NCBI GenBank assembly: GCA_963691705.1
Contig: OY829537.1
Coordinates: 63,960,304 to 64,024,303 of the forward strand
Reading direction: 5' to 3'
DNA: 64,000 bases
From: Viola odorata
Lineage: Eukaryota > Streptophyta > Magnoliopsida > Malpighiales > Violaceae
The translations under genes and the position numbers were made by a program. Below, piece after piece: positions 12,108 through 22,876 of the stretch (position 1 is the stretch's first letter; every line of letters starts with the position of its first letter). Below the pieces are notes generated by a model. It was given only the letters and a program-made list of their open reading frames with translations. It was not told the DNA's origin and made no database searches.

Positions 12108-12109
12108 AT

Positions 12110-12121
12110 TGGTAGCGGAGC
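12110..12121 (+). other. CopN primer-binding site
   Basis: TGGTAGCGGAGC two bases after the LTR matches the copia initiator-Met site (TGGTATCAGAGC) at 10 of 12 positions. Confidence 0.7.
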
Positions 12122-12167
12122 AAGGTCACTTGTTTTGTAGGTTTAATCGCCTCAAGTGCAAGATCAA

Positions 12168-13266
12168 ATGGCTCAAGAGGGACTATATGTTCACAAAGAA
12201 GGTGCTGCACTCAACCGTCCACCCTATCTTGATGGAAACAATTATTTGCAATGGAAAATAAAGATGTTAGCATTTCTTGGTGCTCAAAATCAACAAATGC
12301 TAGATTGTGTCTTGACCGGATTTGTTTTTCCCACGGAACCATCGAGAAAAGAAGGAGAAGGAGGATCATCAAAAATTCTTCCATTCACTAGAATCGGAAG
12401 CCAGATCAATTGCAAGAAAGCAAAGTAAAGACAAGGCAAGGTACGCTTTATTTTGTTCAATTTCACCTAGCGAATTTAATCGTGTTAATGCTTGCAAATT
12501 GTCTAGAGATGTTTGGTTAGCTTTGGAAACGGCACATGAAGGCACTCCTCAAGTAAGAACCGTCAGACTCAACACCCTCAAACGTAAGTATGAATTATTA
12601 AATATGAAGAGTGGTGAGTCTATTTATGATTTAAGCACTAGAATTCAAAATATTTGCAATGCTATGGGAAATCTTGGATGGGCTCAAGGAGATGAAGAAG
12701 ATCTTGAGTCCATAGCTCTCTTTGCTAGAAAATTCAAGAAATTTTGGCAAAAAGGCGAGAAGAAGCAAAGGTATCAAGGTGAACATCCTAACTCTTCTAA
12801 ATACCAATTTAAGAATGACAGTATTGTGTGTTATGGATGTGAAAAAGCAGGACATGTTAAGAGTGAATGTCCCAACCTTGATAAGAAGAAGAGAGTTGAG
12901 AAAATAGGCTCTAAAGATGTGAAGGATACCCGGAGGCATCCTAGAAGAGCTCTAAAAGCTTCAACTTGGGATGATGATGAAGATGAAGAAAATAGCAACA
13001 AATCTCAATCGGAAGAAGAAGAAGAGATATCCAACATATGCTTCTTTACAAATGAAGATGACTCCTCCGATGAAGAAACCAAATTTTGCCTCATGGCTAA
13101 AGAAGAAAGCGACAATGATTCAGTTAGTGATGATGAAAATTCTTTTGATGAATTGCAAAATGTTTTTAATGAGTTAGGCACAATGTATAAAGACTCTTGT
13201 AGGAGAAATGCTAAACTTGTTAAGGAACTAGATAACCTTAAAAAGGACATTAGTGAACTAGAATAA
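12168..13266 (+). pseudogene. CopN gag
   Basis: Starts at the ATG of MAQEGLYVHKEG (12168) and reads through PYLDGNNYLQWKIKMLAFL, a copia gag N-terminus. A frameshift near 12330-12350 moves it to the frame carrying VWLALETAHEGTPQVRTVRL and YELLNMKSGESIYDLSTRI (UBN2-type gag domain). A CCHC knuckle (CYGCEKAGHVKSEC) follows at about 12829-12870. Only about 50 residues separate the UBN2-like block from the knuckle, shorter than expected, so an internal deletion near 12680-12710 is likely. The C-terminus is acidic and ends at a TAA after ISELE. Confidence 0.8.
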
Positions 13267-13285
13267 CTAAATTAAGGGTTAGCTA

Positions 13286-13744
13286 GTGAAAATAAATTAC
13301 TTAAGAATGCATGTAATAAGCTCAAAAATGAAAATGCTATTTGTAAAATGTGTGCAAACTAAAGAAGTAGCTATTTTAAATGAAAAGATTAAAGTTCTTG
13401 AAGCTACTTTAGCTAAATATATTCAAAGTGCACAAAGTCACCAAGATTGCTTAAATGATCAAAAGACTAGTGGTGATAGAAGAGGTATTGGATTCAATCA
13501 TTTTACTAGCATGAGTAATTCTAAAACTTCTTTTGTTAAGGCAAGTACTTGTAACAATGCTAGCTCTTCAAATCACTCACATGATAGACCTTTGTATAAA
13601 TGTAGCTATTGCAATAAAAATGGTCATTTGTCATATTTTTGCTACATTCATAAAGGTGTTGTTTATGCAAAACAAATGTGGGCACAAAAGAGTGCATTTG
13701 CTAAGGAAGGACCCAAACGTGTTTGGGTTCCTAAAACTAACTAG
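13286..13744 (+). pseudogene. CopN gag C-terminus with second zinc knuckle
   Basis: The frame resumes after a stop at 13264-13266. It holds a Lys/Glu-rich coiled-coil-like stretch (AILNEKIKVLEATLAKYIQ), then a second CCHC knuckle (CSYCNKNGHLSYFC at about 13601-13642), and ends GPKRVWVPKTN. In autonomous relatives a motif like the last is followed by the protease; here the reading frame simply ends. Confidence 0.75.
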
Positions 13745-14697
13745 TTATTTTGTAGATGTGCCAAAAACCCCATGTAAATAAATGGTAATTGAATATCGGG
13801 TGTTCGCGGCATTTTGAAAAAGGAAATGTGACCTTAGGCCACAAAGCTTTGGTATTGGTAAAATCGGTCATTTCCTTTCTAATTTTTGGCAATATGATAT
13901 GATATATATGATTTATTTATGGTTGATCATTGAGAAATGGGTTGAAATTGATTTTACATTAGATTATGAGGCTTTGATTAAAGAAAAATGCATTTTGAAA
14001 TTCAAATTGCTGAAAAACTGGTCTCATAGTTGAGCAAATGGTTTGCTGTATTAAACCATGATGCTACCCATGAACTATTTCGTACTTCAAAATTGATGGG
14101 AAAGAACGTCATATGGGCATGAGCTCACCCATGAGGGTGACCATGAACTCTTCGTTCTCCTATAAAATTGCAGGGTCATGCGCATGAACTCACCTATGAG
14201 GTTGACCATGAAACCTTCAGCAAAAACACTTCAAAACTCAAATTTTCAAATTTTCAAATTGTGTTACCGTTTTTATTATAAATTATTTATGGTTAGTAAT
14301 AATTTTTGGATTGGATAATTGTTGTGTTATTACTTTTATGAAGTAATTTATAAATTATGTTTGCTCCTTAAATATTTTCCTTGCCTTATTTACTTGGTAG
14401 AAATATTTTGTTATTGTTTTCCCTTTTTGTTAATGACAAAGGGGGAGAAAAATGTATATGTGGGAGCAATTTTTCAATACTTTGGCATGCTCCATGTGCA
14501 CTAACGCTTTTATGTAGGGGGAGCATTGAGGCTCCATAATCAAATTGATATGATCAAATTCGTAGCATATCGATAGGGGGAGCATTTCGGCAAAGATATA
14601 GAGGGAGTAATACTTCTCCTTTGATCTTTAATTTAAAATTGTATGTTTATATTGTCTTAAATTAATTTGTGGTTGTCATCATCAAAAAGGGGGAGAT
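13745..14697 (+). other. CopN non-coding spacer and polypurine tract
   Basis: No retroviral domain is visible. Near-identical direct repeats of about 32 bp, rich in CATGA, lie at about 14115-14146 and 14181-14212. GGGGGAG words appear at about 14440, 14516, 14576 and 14690; the last is the functional-looking polypurine tract next to the 3' LTR. Confidence 0.6.
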
Positions 14698-15615
14698 TGT
14701 TAGCCCAAGTGGCATTTATCCTATTTTGATGAATTATAGACACACAAATTAATTAATATACTAACTCAATTTTAAGTTAAAGTATTTGTAGTTTGCGATC
14801 GAGACAACAAAAGAGCAACGAATCAATTATCGCAAGCTCAAGATCAAGTGTACATTAGGACATTAAACATGTAAGTATGATTCCTTGTTATGCTTGATTT
14901 ATGTTCGATAATACCTCAAGAAAAAGTGTCAAAAGATTTAACATGAAAATAAGTATTTTGTATTAAATACATAACGGCTAGTTTTTCAAATTCACAACGG
15001 CTAGTTTTTGGCTCTTATAAATACTCATCTAATATGAGTTTGTAACAACAACATTTTTTACAAACAAGAAAGCTCTTACAAACTTCCAAATACTAAATAC
15101 CATTTACAAACTCCAAAATCAGCATTCTCTTAAGCAAGCTTCTATTCACAGATTTCAAATCATTCTTGCGTCATTTTGTCGAGTTCGTTTATGCTTTCTT
15201 CTTGAGGTAATATTGTTCATTTATTGGTGTTATTATTGAATCATACATAGTTTATTCGTACACCAATTTTGTGTTGCCATTTTACAATTCTCTTGTCAAG
15301 ATTCTTAATTGTAATAGGTTGTGGTTGAGCTCGTCTAAAAACCAAGTGTAAGGTTAATTGGTTGATCCCGGAAAAACCAAGGTGTAAGGTTGGAGTTGAA
15401 CCCATAAAAACTCAAGGTAAATAACGAAGTGTCGTTATTCAAAATCCTAAGGGTGAAGCTCTTAGGTAGTGGAGTACAATTCATTGAGGAATTGGAACCA
15501 CTATAACTCCTTGTGTTTTTATTTCCACATTTAATTTCAGCTCTTTGTGTTAAAATTATATTTGCCTATTCACCCCCCCTCTAAGCCGGGTTTATTGGGA
15601 TAACGTCATATTTCA
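14698..15615 (+). repeat. CopN 3' LTR (918 bp)
   Basis: Nearly identical to the 5' LTR, with the TATA-like box at 15016-15023. It ends TATTTCA followed directly by the target duplication GGAAC. Confidence 0.95.
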
Positions 15616-16072
15616 GGAACAACCGCAAGAAGAAGCGTTTCAAACGCTCAAGGACCGCTTGTCCTCAGCACCCGTCTTAACCCTACCGGACTTCGACAAG
15701 GCGTTTGAAGTGGAGTGCGATGCGAGCGGACTCGGGATTGGAGTTGTACTGATGCAGGAGAAGCGCATCATCGCCTACTTCAGTGAGAAGTTGAAGGATG
15801 CTCAGCTTCGATACCCGATTTACGACAAGGAGCTCTACGCCCTTGAGCGCACGCTCGAGGTGTGGCAACATTACTTGATGCCATAGGAATTCATTGTCCA
15901 CACAGGTCACCTTAGCTTGAAGTACCTCAAGGGGCAAGGCAAGCTGAACCGACGCCACGCGACGTGGATGGAGTTCATCGAGTCCTTCCCATATCATATC
16001 TAATACAAGCAAGGTAAGGACAATGTAGTAGCTGATGCACTATCGCGAAGGTATGTACTTCTATCATCTCTT
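15616..16072 (+). pseudogene. ChrC RNase H region
   Basis: Continuation of ChrC pol after CopN: the first RNase H Asp in [15 protein letters not shown] (about 15716-15755), Glu in [19 protein letters not shown], then the terminal block ending KDNVVADALSRRY near 16017-16052. Two in-frame stops (TAG after LMP near 15883 and TAA after SFPYHI near 16002) disable it. The third expected acidic position reads HTGH. Confidence 0.82.
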
Positions 16073-17776
16073 AGTGCTAAGTTGCTTGAGTTTGCCCACA
16101 TTATTGACTTATACCGTAATGATTCTGATTTCGGTGAGATATATAACACATGCATGACTAGGGTTGAATCTAAATTTTATAGACATAAGGGTTATCTATT
16201 TAAGAGCAAACGCTTGTGTGTGTATGTATATTCATTAAGGGAATTATTTGTACAAGAGTCACATAGTGGTGGTTTAATGGGTCACTTTCGTGTGACCAAG
16301 ACTCTTGATATGCTTAAGGATCACTTTTACTGGCCCCATATAAAACACGACGTGGTCTCCGTTGTTGCTAGGTGTCTAGTGTGCCGAAAGGCCAAATCTA
16401 AGGTGGCCAGTTACGGTGAATACATGCCCTTACCTGTACCTTCCAACCCTTGGACCGATCTGTCCATGGATTTTGTTGTGGGTTTGCCTAAGTCTAGGGA
16501 AGGGAAGGATAGTATTTTTGTCGTAGTAGATAGATTTTCTAAGATGGCACATTTCATTCTGTGTACTACTACTCATGATGCGACTGCTATTGCTAATTTG
16601 TTCTTTAAAGAAGTGGTACGTTTGCATAGCATACCCTTGCCTATTGTCAGTGATAGGGATAGTAAGTTCTTGTGCCACTTTTGGCGCGTTTTGTGGAAGA
16701 GACTTGGTACAAAATTACTGTATTCTACATCCTACCATCTGCAAACCGACGGCCAAACAGAGGTAGTGAATCGAACCTTAGGTTTTTTGTTACGCACATT
16801 GGTTCGTAAGTATGTGTCTACATGGGTAGAGTGTTTACCTTTTATTGAATTTGCTTACAACCGTTTGATTCATTCTTCTATTCATTATTCGCCTTTCGAG
16901 CTTGTGTATGGTTTTAATCCTATGACACCTTTGGATTTGATCCCTTTACCTGTAAGTGATGTTTCTAGCTTAGATGGAGCAAAGAAGGCAGATCTAGTGA
17001 AGAAGCTACATGATAAGGCCAAGCACAACATAGAACGAATGAATGAGAAATTGGTAAACAAGAGAAATAAAGGAAGGAAAATGGTTTCCTTCAATGTTGG
17101 TGATTGGGTGTGGCTACACTTACGCCGGGAACGGTTTCCAACCCAACGCCTTGGCAAGATGTCTAACAGAGGCGACGGTCCATTTCAGATTATGGAGAAG
17201 ATCAACAACAATGCCTACAAACTTGATTTGCCTGGTGAGTATGGTTCCGTGAGTGCCACTTTCAACATTTCTGACTTAACGTTGTTTAATGTAGGTGATG
17301 ATGCTGATGCGGCTGGTGCTGGTACGGATTTGAGGGCGAATCCTTTCCAAGGGGGAGAGAATGATACGAATCCAGGAGTACCTTTGTCACCTGCGGGACC
17401 AATAACTCGAGCGAGGAGCAAGGAGTTGCAAGCGCGACTGTCTCAACTTATCTACAACGAGCTACAGTGCGAGACACTCATCGACGAAGATGTTCTACGT
17501 GAGAAGAGCTCGTGCCTAGTGATGCTGCTCATGGTTCAGGCTAGAGATGACATGATCACGCCATCCCTAAGTGTGCTCACGCCCGAAACAGCAGCTGGCG
17601 CGACGTGCAGGTTAGGAGATGACGTGATCACGCCATCTCTAGGCGTGATCACGCCCAAAACAAAAGTTGCGGAGGTTGCTTGGCGTCATGACGCTAAGCC
17701 CGGGCGTCATGACGCCCAAAACAGAGATGAGGAGTTCGTTGAAGCTGCACTTGGCATCATGACGCCGAGCCCCTAG
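16073..17776 (+). pseudogene. ChrC integrase with C-terminal extension
   Basis: A long open stretch (564 residues from the ATG at 16082). Zinc-binding HHCC: HSGGLMGHFRV and CLVCRKAKSK. Catalytic DDE: Asp in SMDFVVGLPKS, Asp in IVSDRDSKFL, Glu in GQTEVVNRTL. The C-terminal domain has GDWVWLHLRRERFP and GDGPFQIMEKINNNAYKLDL, then GEYGSVSATFNISDLTLF. The last 80 residues are low-complexity repeats (DDVITPSLGVITP-like) encoded by palindromic DNA words. This part is intact as a frame, but upstream pol is broken, so it is not a functional gene as it stands. Confidence 0.85.
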
Positions 17777-17795
17777 CGTCATGACGCCCACGGAC
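17547..17795. repeat. Cluster of CGTCATGACG / CGTGATCACG palindromes
   Basis: Palindromic words recur at 17551-17560 (imperfect), 17623-17632, 17642-17655, 17683-17694, 17702-17717 (16-bp perfect), 17754-17765 (one mismatch) and 17776-17787. They sit at the end of the ChrC ORF just before its probable 3' LTR, and most contain TGACG or TGATCA. Confidence 0.8.
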
Positions 17796-17796
17796 T

Positions 17797-18342
17797 GAAA
17801 GTTTGCCGAAGGAAATTTCAAGATTTCCTTTTTTTCAATTAGATATTTTTATTAATTAATTAATTAAATTAGTTTGGATTTATTTTAATTAATTAATTAG
17901 AAGTTTTATTAAGGAAATGATTCCTATTGTAAGAATTTAGGGTTTCTCCTATTTAAAGGAGCCTCCCTTTTCATTATTATTTAACGTTATCTTTCAAATA
18001 AAATCAGAGAGTTTTCTCAATTGTTCTTTGCGAACCTTGTCCCTCTTTGAGTCCGGATACTCGATTAGGATAGCAAGTAAAACTCAAAAATCCATCCATT
18101 GATTCGTAGCTCTAGTTTGGTTAATACAAGATATTAGCAGGGTTAGAGATCGTGTCAAGAACCTCATCTGATAGGTTTAGTTTGGCTAATACAAGGATAT
18201 TACAGGGTTAAACAGTTGTGTTGAATCATTCATCTTCCGCATCGAAATCCAAGCCTAGAACTAGATCGAAGGTACGTGCTACGAGTCTCAGGCAATCCAA
18301 GATCGTATCACTTCTGATCGTAACCAGCAAGCAACAGTTGTA
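17797..18342 (+). repeat. Probable ChrC 3' LTR (edges approximate)
   Basis: Follows the pol ORF. It has a promoter-like CTATTTAAAGG near 17950 and a long leader-like sequence with two near-copies of a TTTGGTTAATACAAGATATTA-type phrase (about 18117 and 18181). The 5' LTR is off-window, so the edges cannot be fixed by comparison. Confidence 0.5.
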
Positions 18343-19184
18343 CAAAGTTTAGCCTCATCTAATAGGATTGAATCACTGTCATCCTAATCCCTTTGAATGT
18401 ATTTCATGTATATCAAATTGTTATGTATCCTATATATATATTGTACACTATCATAATCAATATACAAGCCAAATTTATTCATCATCATTGTATTCTTAGT
18501 TTCTATAGCTCGTTGTTTTGAGAGTGATGGGACCTTTGGTAATTGCTATGGAAATAAAATTTTAAAATAATAATAAGGCCAACCAATGGAGAATGAATTC
18601 ATTGCCTGCCTTCTCTACAAGGAAAATCGTAAGCCACTTTTAATTTTGTTTGAAACTTTGAGGTATAATGTCTATTTTGTACCCTCTATTTGCTAAAATT
18701 TAACAAATAACACCTTATGTTTCCGTATTTGATTAAATAGGATTTATATTTGGTTCAGTTACTATATCTTGGCACACCACTTTAGTTCTCCAAAAATAGC
18801 AACAAAAAATAATTTTAAACTTTGGAAAGAACAATAATATTAACCTCGCGTTTGTACCAAATATTTAAAGCACACCATCTATTTACAATCAAGTCAAATC
18901 GAATTCCACATTTGTTAATTTTAAAAAACCGAATCCCAATTTTAATTGCCATAAAACTTTTTTGACTCCTCATAATTATATGACCTTATATTTAGCTAAC
19001 ATAAAAATTTAATCAATAAAATGATTACATAGAAATATTTCTCTTTGTTTTTTTTCTCCGGAAGCGGACATGGCAAAAATAAATAGAAAAAAAAGAAAAA
19101 GGAAAAAAAAAGAAAAAAATCAACCGTATAATAAAGGAGCCAAAGAAGTTTTAATTAAGCTAATTTTGACCATATTTAAGATAA
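18343..19184. other. AT-rich intergenic DNA
   Basis: No coding sequence or RNA gene recognised. Mostly A/T runs, with an A-rich purine run at about 19075-19120. Confidence 0.5.
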
Positions 19185-20505
19185 TGATACTGTTAATTAG
19201 GGTATATTTTCTTCCTTTTTGCAGAAACAAATCTAAGGAGCTAACAGAGAAAGAAGGATCGAAAGAGCCCAAAAAATAGAGCAAAAAGTACCAGTGATGA
19301 TCAAAAGCTAGTTTCACAGAACCAGGTCTTTTCCCTAGCCCTAAGAAAGACCACATTACACTAGACCTAGGGAGATGATAGGAATAAATGGGCCGCGAGT
19401 GGGCTTAGGACACGAATTGAAAAAGGAGTGCGTCAAAGAGATTTTTGAAACCTTGATAAAACTTCTTATTTTATTATTTAGGATCTTATCTTTTAGAGAT
19501 AATGAAGGAATTTTTTTACTACTTAAGCTTTCCTTGTTCTATCTTCCCAAACCATCTTTTGAATCCATCTTTTAGTCTATTATTATTTTTTAATCTTCTA
19601 GAGTTTTGAATTTCGAAGAAAAGTAGTTTTTAATTTTAAAACTCTATTTTCTTTCCTCTTTTCGTCTTCCTAACAAGGGAGAAGGAGTTCATCTTCATTG
19701 ATTTTAATTATGTATTTCATTTCTAGCTAAACTTATTTATTCCTAATGAATGCAACTGAATGTTATGATTCATTTTATTTGTGAGATCTAAATGTTCTTT
19801 ATATTTTCTGCACTTGTATTTCTTCTTTCTCTAATTTCTTGTCAATTTTGTTCATGTTAGATTTAGGTCTGATCAACTTAGATTTTTAACATGAATAAAA
19901 GCTGTTATTCCTAATAACTTTGGGTCTACATTGTTAGAAAGAAATAGTAAACAACTAGTTCGAAGCCAATAGGACTCAACTAGAGAAAGAGAAGAATTAG
20001 GTTTATAGGGATGAGTGGACTGATCCCTATGTTTAGGGTTAAGTCGCTCCTTATTTTTATCAATCAACTGATTAAATCTTATAAGTGAACCTTAGGATTG
20101 CTCGACGATTAAGGTTCTTAATAGAGAGATTTCTTTAACAAACTTGATATAGGAGGAGAGTAAGAAGTCAAAATGAACATGATTCCTATAGCTTCCCTAT
20201 AAGTCAGAAATGAAAACCATTGAATCAATGATCAAAATTTATGAATCATAACTAGAACTTGGCATTTGCTAGGAATTTGTTTTTTTTTGTTTCATCTCAT
20301 TCTTTTATATTTTCTTTTCATTAGTTTAATTAGTTTTAATCTCATATTAAAACCTCATTTGTTTGTTTAATTATTTATTTTCATCTAGTATTTGTCTTTT
20401 TTTAAGTTTATTCATTCTTTGTAGATTGAATCTCTTACCATTATTTGCAAACTTTATAATTAATGATAAGTTGAATTTATTTTTGACGATTTCGATTATA
20501 AATTT
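19185..20505 (+). repeat. Athila-type solo LTR (LTR1), edges approximate
   Basis: Begins TGATACTG near 19185. The middle has a phrase around AACAATGTAGACCCAAAG-type sequence (reverse strand), and a downstream part has TAATGATAAGTTGAATTT near 20461. The same ordered phrases occur in inverted orientation at 31837-32948. No primer-binding site, polypurine tract or coding sequence adjoins, so it reads as a solo LTR. The 3' edge is decayed. Confidence 0.6.
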
Positions 20506-21326
20506 AATGTAATATCTTTTAAATTTTATGAATTTATGACTTTATTTATAATACACGCTATTTAACCTACTGAAAACATATATCCTAATTCCGCCACTAT
20601 TTATTAGTACGGGATTAGAAAGAGTGGTTTTTGTTTGTTTTGTTGATGAGGAAGCATTAGTTTTAACCTTCAAACCGTATAATTGACTTTTTGTTTGACA
20701 TTGCAGCAGCTGAAAGCGTCACCTGTTCTTTCTCAACAGTTCACCTGTTCTTTGTTATTTCTTTTTCCAATGGAAAACTTGATGGGGGTGGGGAGGGTGA
20801 GGTATTTGAGGTTGATTTTAAGTTCAAGGGTAACTAAAATTGCTCCTTTTCATAATTATATCAGTTTGATACTTTTCATGACAATAGCGATAAATAAAGG
20901 AAAAAATTACAAAAAAAAATGTGACAAGAACATTTAAATGTTATAGAAAAATAATATATACATTTGAAAAAGTACATAAAAAAAACAAAGTAAAAATCTA
21001 AAAACAAATTGCTAGATTATTCAATAATATAATAAAATTCCAGAAAAAAATATTAGAAAATTTATAAAAGTAAAATATTCGGACAATAAAATATTTGAAA
21101 TTTTTGTAAGATTTTCCCTAGAAAAGTAAAATATTATGGAAACTTTATTTTATTTATATTTGCAATTGTTAATTTTTTAATTTTATTTTTCTGGATTTTT
21201 GTAAATTCTTTTTGTCACATTCTGGAAAAAATATTGTATTATTTTTTTTGAATATTTCTTTTTCTCTAAAAAAATATTCCTATTCGTTGAATGGTTTCTT
21301 GCATATATGAATAATCTTACAATTAC
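20506..21326. other. AT-rich intergenic DNA
   Basis: No gene recognised. Long A/T-rich tracts with many AAAATATT-like words. Confidence 0.5.
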
Positions 21327-21983
21327 TTATTAGCTTAGTTTTCCCATATAGTTCTTAATTTTTGTGTATTTTGTAAAATGCTTTATATTCTAGATTGACT
21401 TTCAACAAGCCATATATCAATCCATCGTCTAGAAGAATCGCAGTATCATATTCCCTTTAATAACTAAAATTTAATATGATTAATTAATTAAAATATAGTT
21501 ATTGTGTGAAAAAACTAATGATTCACTGAAGATATGTAGCATTATTTATTAGCTTAGTTTTCCCATATAGTTCTTAATTTTTGTGTATTTTGTAAAATGC
21601 TTTATATTCTAGATTGACTTTCAACAAGCCATATATCAATCCATCGTCTAGAAGAATCGCAGTATCATATTCCCTTTAATAACTAAAATTTAATATGATT
21701 AATTAATTAAAATATAGTTATTGTGTGAAAAAACTAATGATTCACTGAAGATATGTAGCATTATTTATAAGCTTAGCTTTCCCATATAGTTCTTAATTTT
21801 TGTGTATTTTGTAAAATGCTTTATATTCTAGATTGACTTTCAACAAGCCATATATCAATCCATCGTCTAGAAGAATCGCAGTATCATATTCCCTTTAATA
21901 ACTAAAATTTAATATGATTAATTAATTAAAATATAGTTATTGTGTGAAAAAACTAATGATTCACTGAAGATATGTAGCATTAT
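21327..21983. repeat. Tandem triplication, 219-bp unit
   Basis: Three head-to-tail copies. The anchor GATATGTAGC ends at 21540, 21759 and 21978, giving an exact 219-bp period. The copies are almost identical; the third differs at TTATAAGCTTAGC versus TTATTAGCTTAGT. Each unit contains ATTAATTAATTAA. Confidence 0.95.
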
Positions 21984-22876
21984 TAATTATAATAGGAATA
22001 AGTTACCTTTTGTACGTAACATAGTTTGAATAGAAAAAAGAAAGTAACATAGTTTGAATAGAAAAAAGAAAAAACGAAAAATAGCAATATGAAGTAGATG
22101 GGTTGGGTGGAGGTGGATTGCAACAACGCCCCCCATTCCATGGCATCATGTAAAGAAGCTGAAGCTCTATGGCATGGGATTCAGGGTCCACTGCTACACA
22201 GCAACTTATGCTTGAACCGGAACCGGAGTGCATAACTTATTGATTATTTTGATGGTGATAAAAATATTAGTAAAAATTTAGATTAAAGTTCGAATCTCAT
22301 CTCTATTTATAAAAAAATAATAAACGGGAGTGGACATATAACTTTTTATGTTTTTTTGTTTTGTCAACTTGACATTTTGATTGTGCAAGGTACCAGTGGT
22401 ATTGATATCTTATGTAAGAAGACTCTGCTGCATTATACTTTACATGCTAAAGTATCATCAGTGCTTTCTTACCCAACGAAAAGTTTGGTACACCATCCAT
22501 TGACACAAAACTCCATCCTCATTCCTCCCCACCAATGCAATGTAGCATGTCCCAATCACTTGGCATCTTTCCAAGCATGAGACCCTCAACCTCAAACACT
22601 TGTAGGGTGTCATCACGATTCACCACTACTCTTTTCTTTTGTTAGTTTCCTGCAATTATTATTTGTGTCGTAATCCTAAATGTAGTAAATAAAGGGCCTA
22701 ATTCGGTCATCAAATCAATTACTCCCTCCCATCTTTCATATAATGTCATGTATGGAATTTTGTTTTTTACAAAAGAATGTTGTTTTCCTACTTTCTACAT
22801 GATTTATAAATTTTATCATTCTTCTAAAATAACATTTCTAATAATAATTTAATGTAAAGAAGAGAAATGTTTTTTT
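21984..22876. other. Intergenic DNA with short repeats
   Basis: A roughly 28-bp direct duplication (AACATAGTTTGAATAGAAAA unit) lies at about 22017-22072. A B-box-like GTTCGAATCTC at about 22291 could mark an old SINE. A Stowaway-like start TACTCCCTCCCATCTTTCAT lies at about 22722, without a matching right end. No convincing gene. Confidence 0.4.

Larger units (their letters stand above)
11188..15615 (+). mobile_element. CopN: non-autonomous Ty1/copia element without pol
   Basis: A complete 4428-bp insertion: LTRs at 11188-12107 and 14698-15615, and a perfect 5-bp target duplication GGAAC at 11183-11187 and 15616-15620. A copia-type primer-binding site follows the 5' LTR and a polypurine tract (AAAAAGGGGGAGAT) precedes the 3' LTR. 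The 2.59-kb interior encodes only gag-like pieces; no protease, integrase, RT or RNase H motif is visible in any frame. By eye the LTRs differ by about 14 substitutions plus a C-run length change over about 918 bp (about 1.5%), so the insertion is recent. Lineage hints (second CCHC knuckle, RVWVPK near the end of gag, long spacer before the PPT) fit SIRE-like copia. Confidence 0.92.
10229..18342 (+). mobile_element. ChrC: old chromovirus-like Ty3/gypsy element, 5' truncated and interrupted
   Basis: Plus-strand pol in the order RT, RNase H, integrase, followed by a probable 3' LTR. The 5' half (LTR, gag, protease) is missing, cut at about 10229 by AthA. RNase H is split by CopN at 11188-15615 with a GGAAC duplication. 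Stops and frameshifts show age. Lineage is judged from EFEDVMPDEMPLGLPPIRG and the post-integrase GEYGSVSATFNISDL block, which resembles plant chromoviruses. I do not see a canonical chromodomain, so the exact clade is open. Confidence 0.78.

Noticed and set aside
17300..17776. A chromodomain at the ChrC C-terminus
   Set aside because: The tail is repetitive and lacks the aromatic residues and pattern of a canonical chromodomain.
22003..22233. Minus-strand 76-codon ORF starting MHSGSGSS
   Set aside because: No recognisable family, ends in low-complexity A/T-derived residues, and no splice partners nearby.
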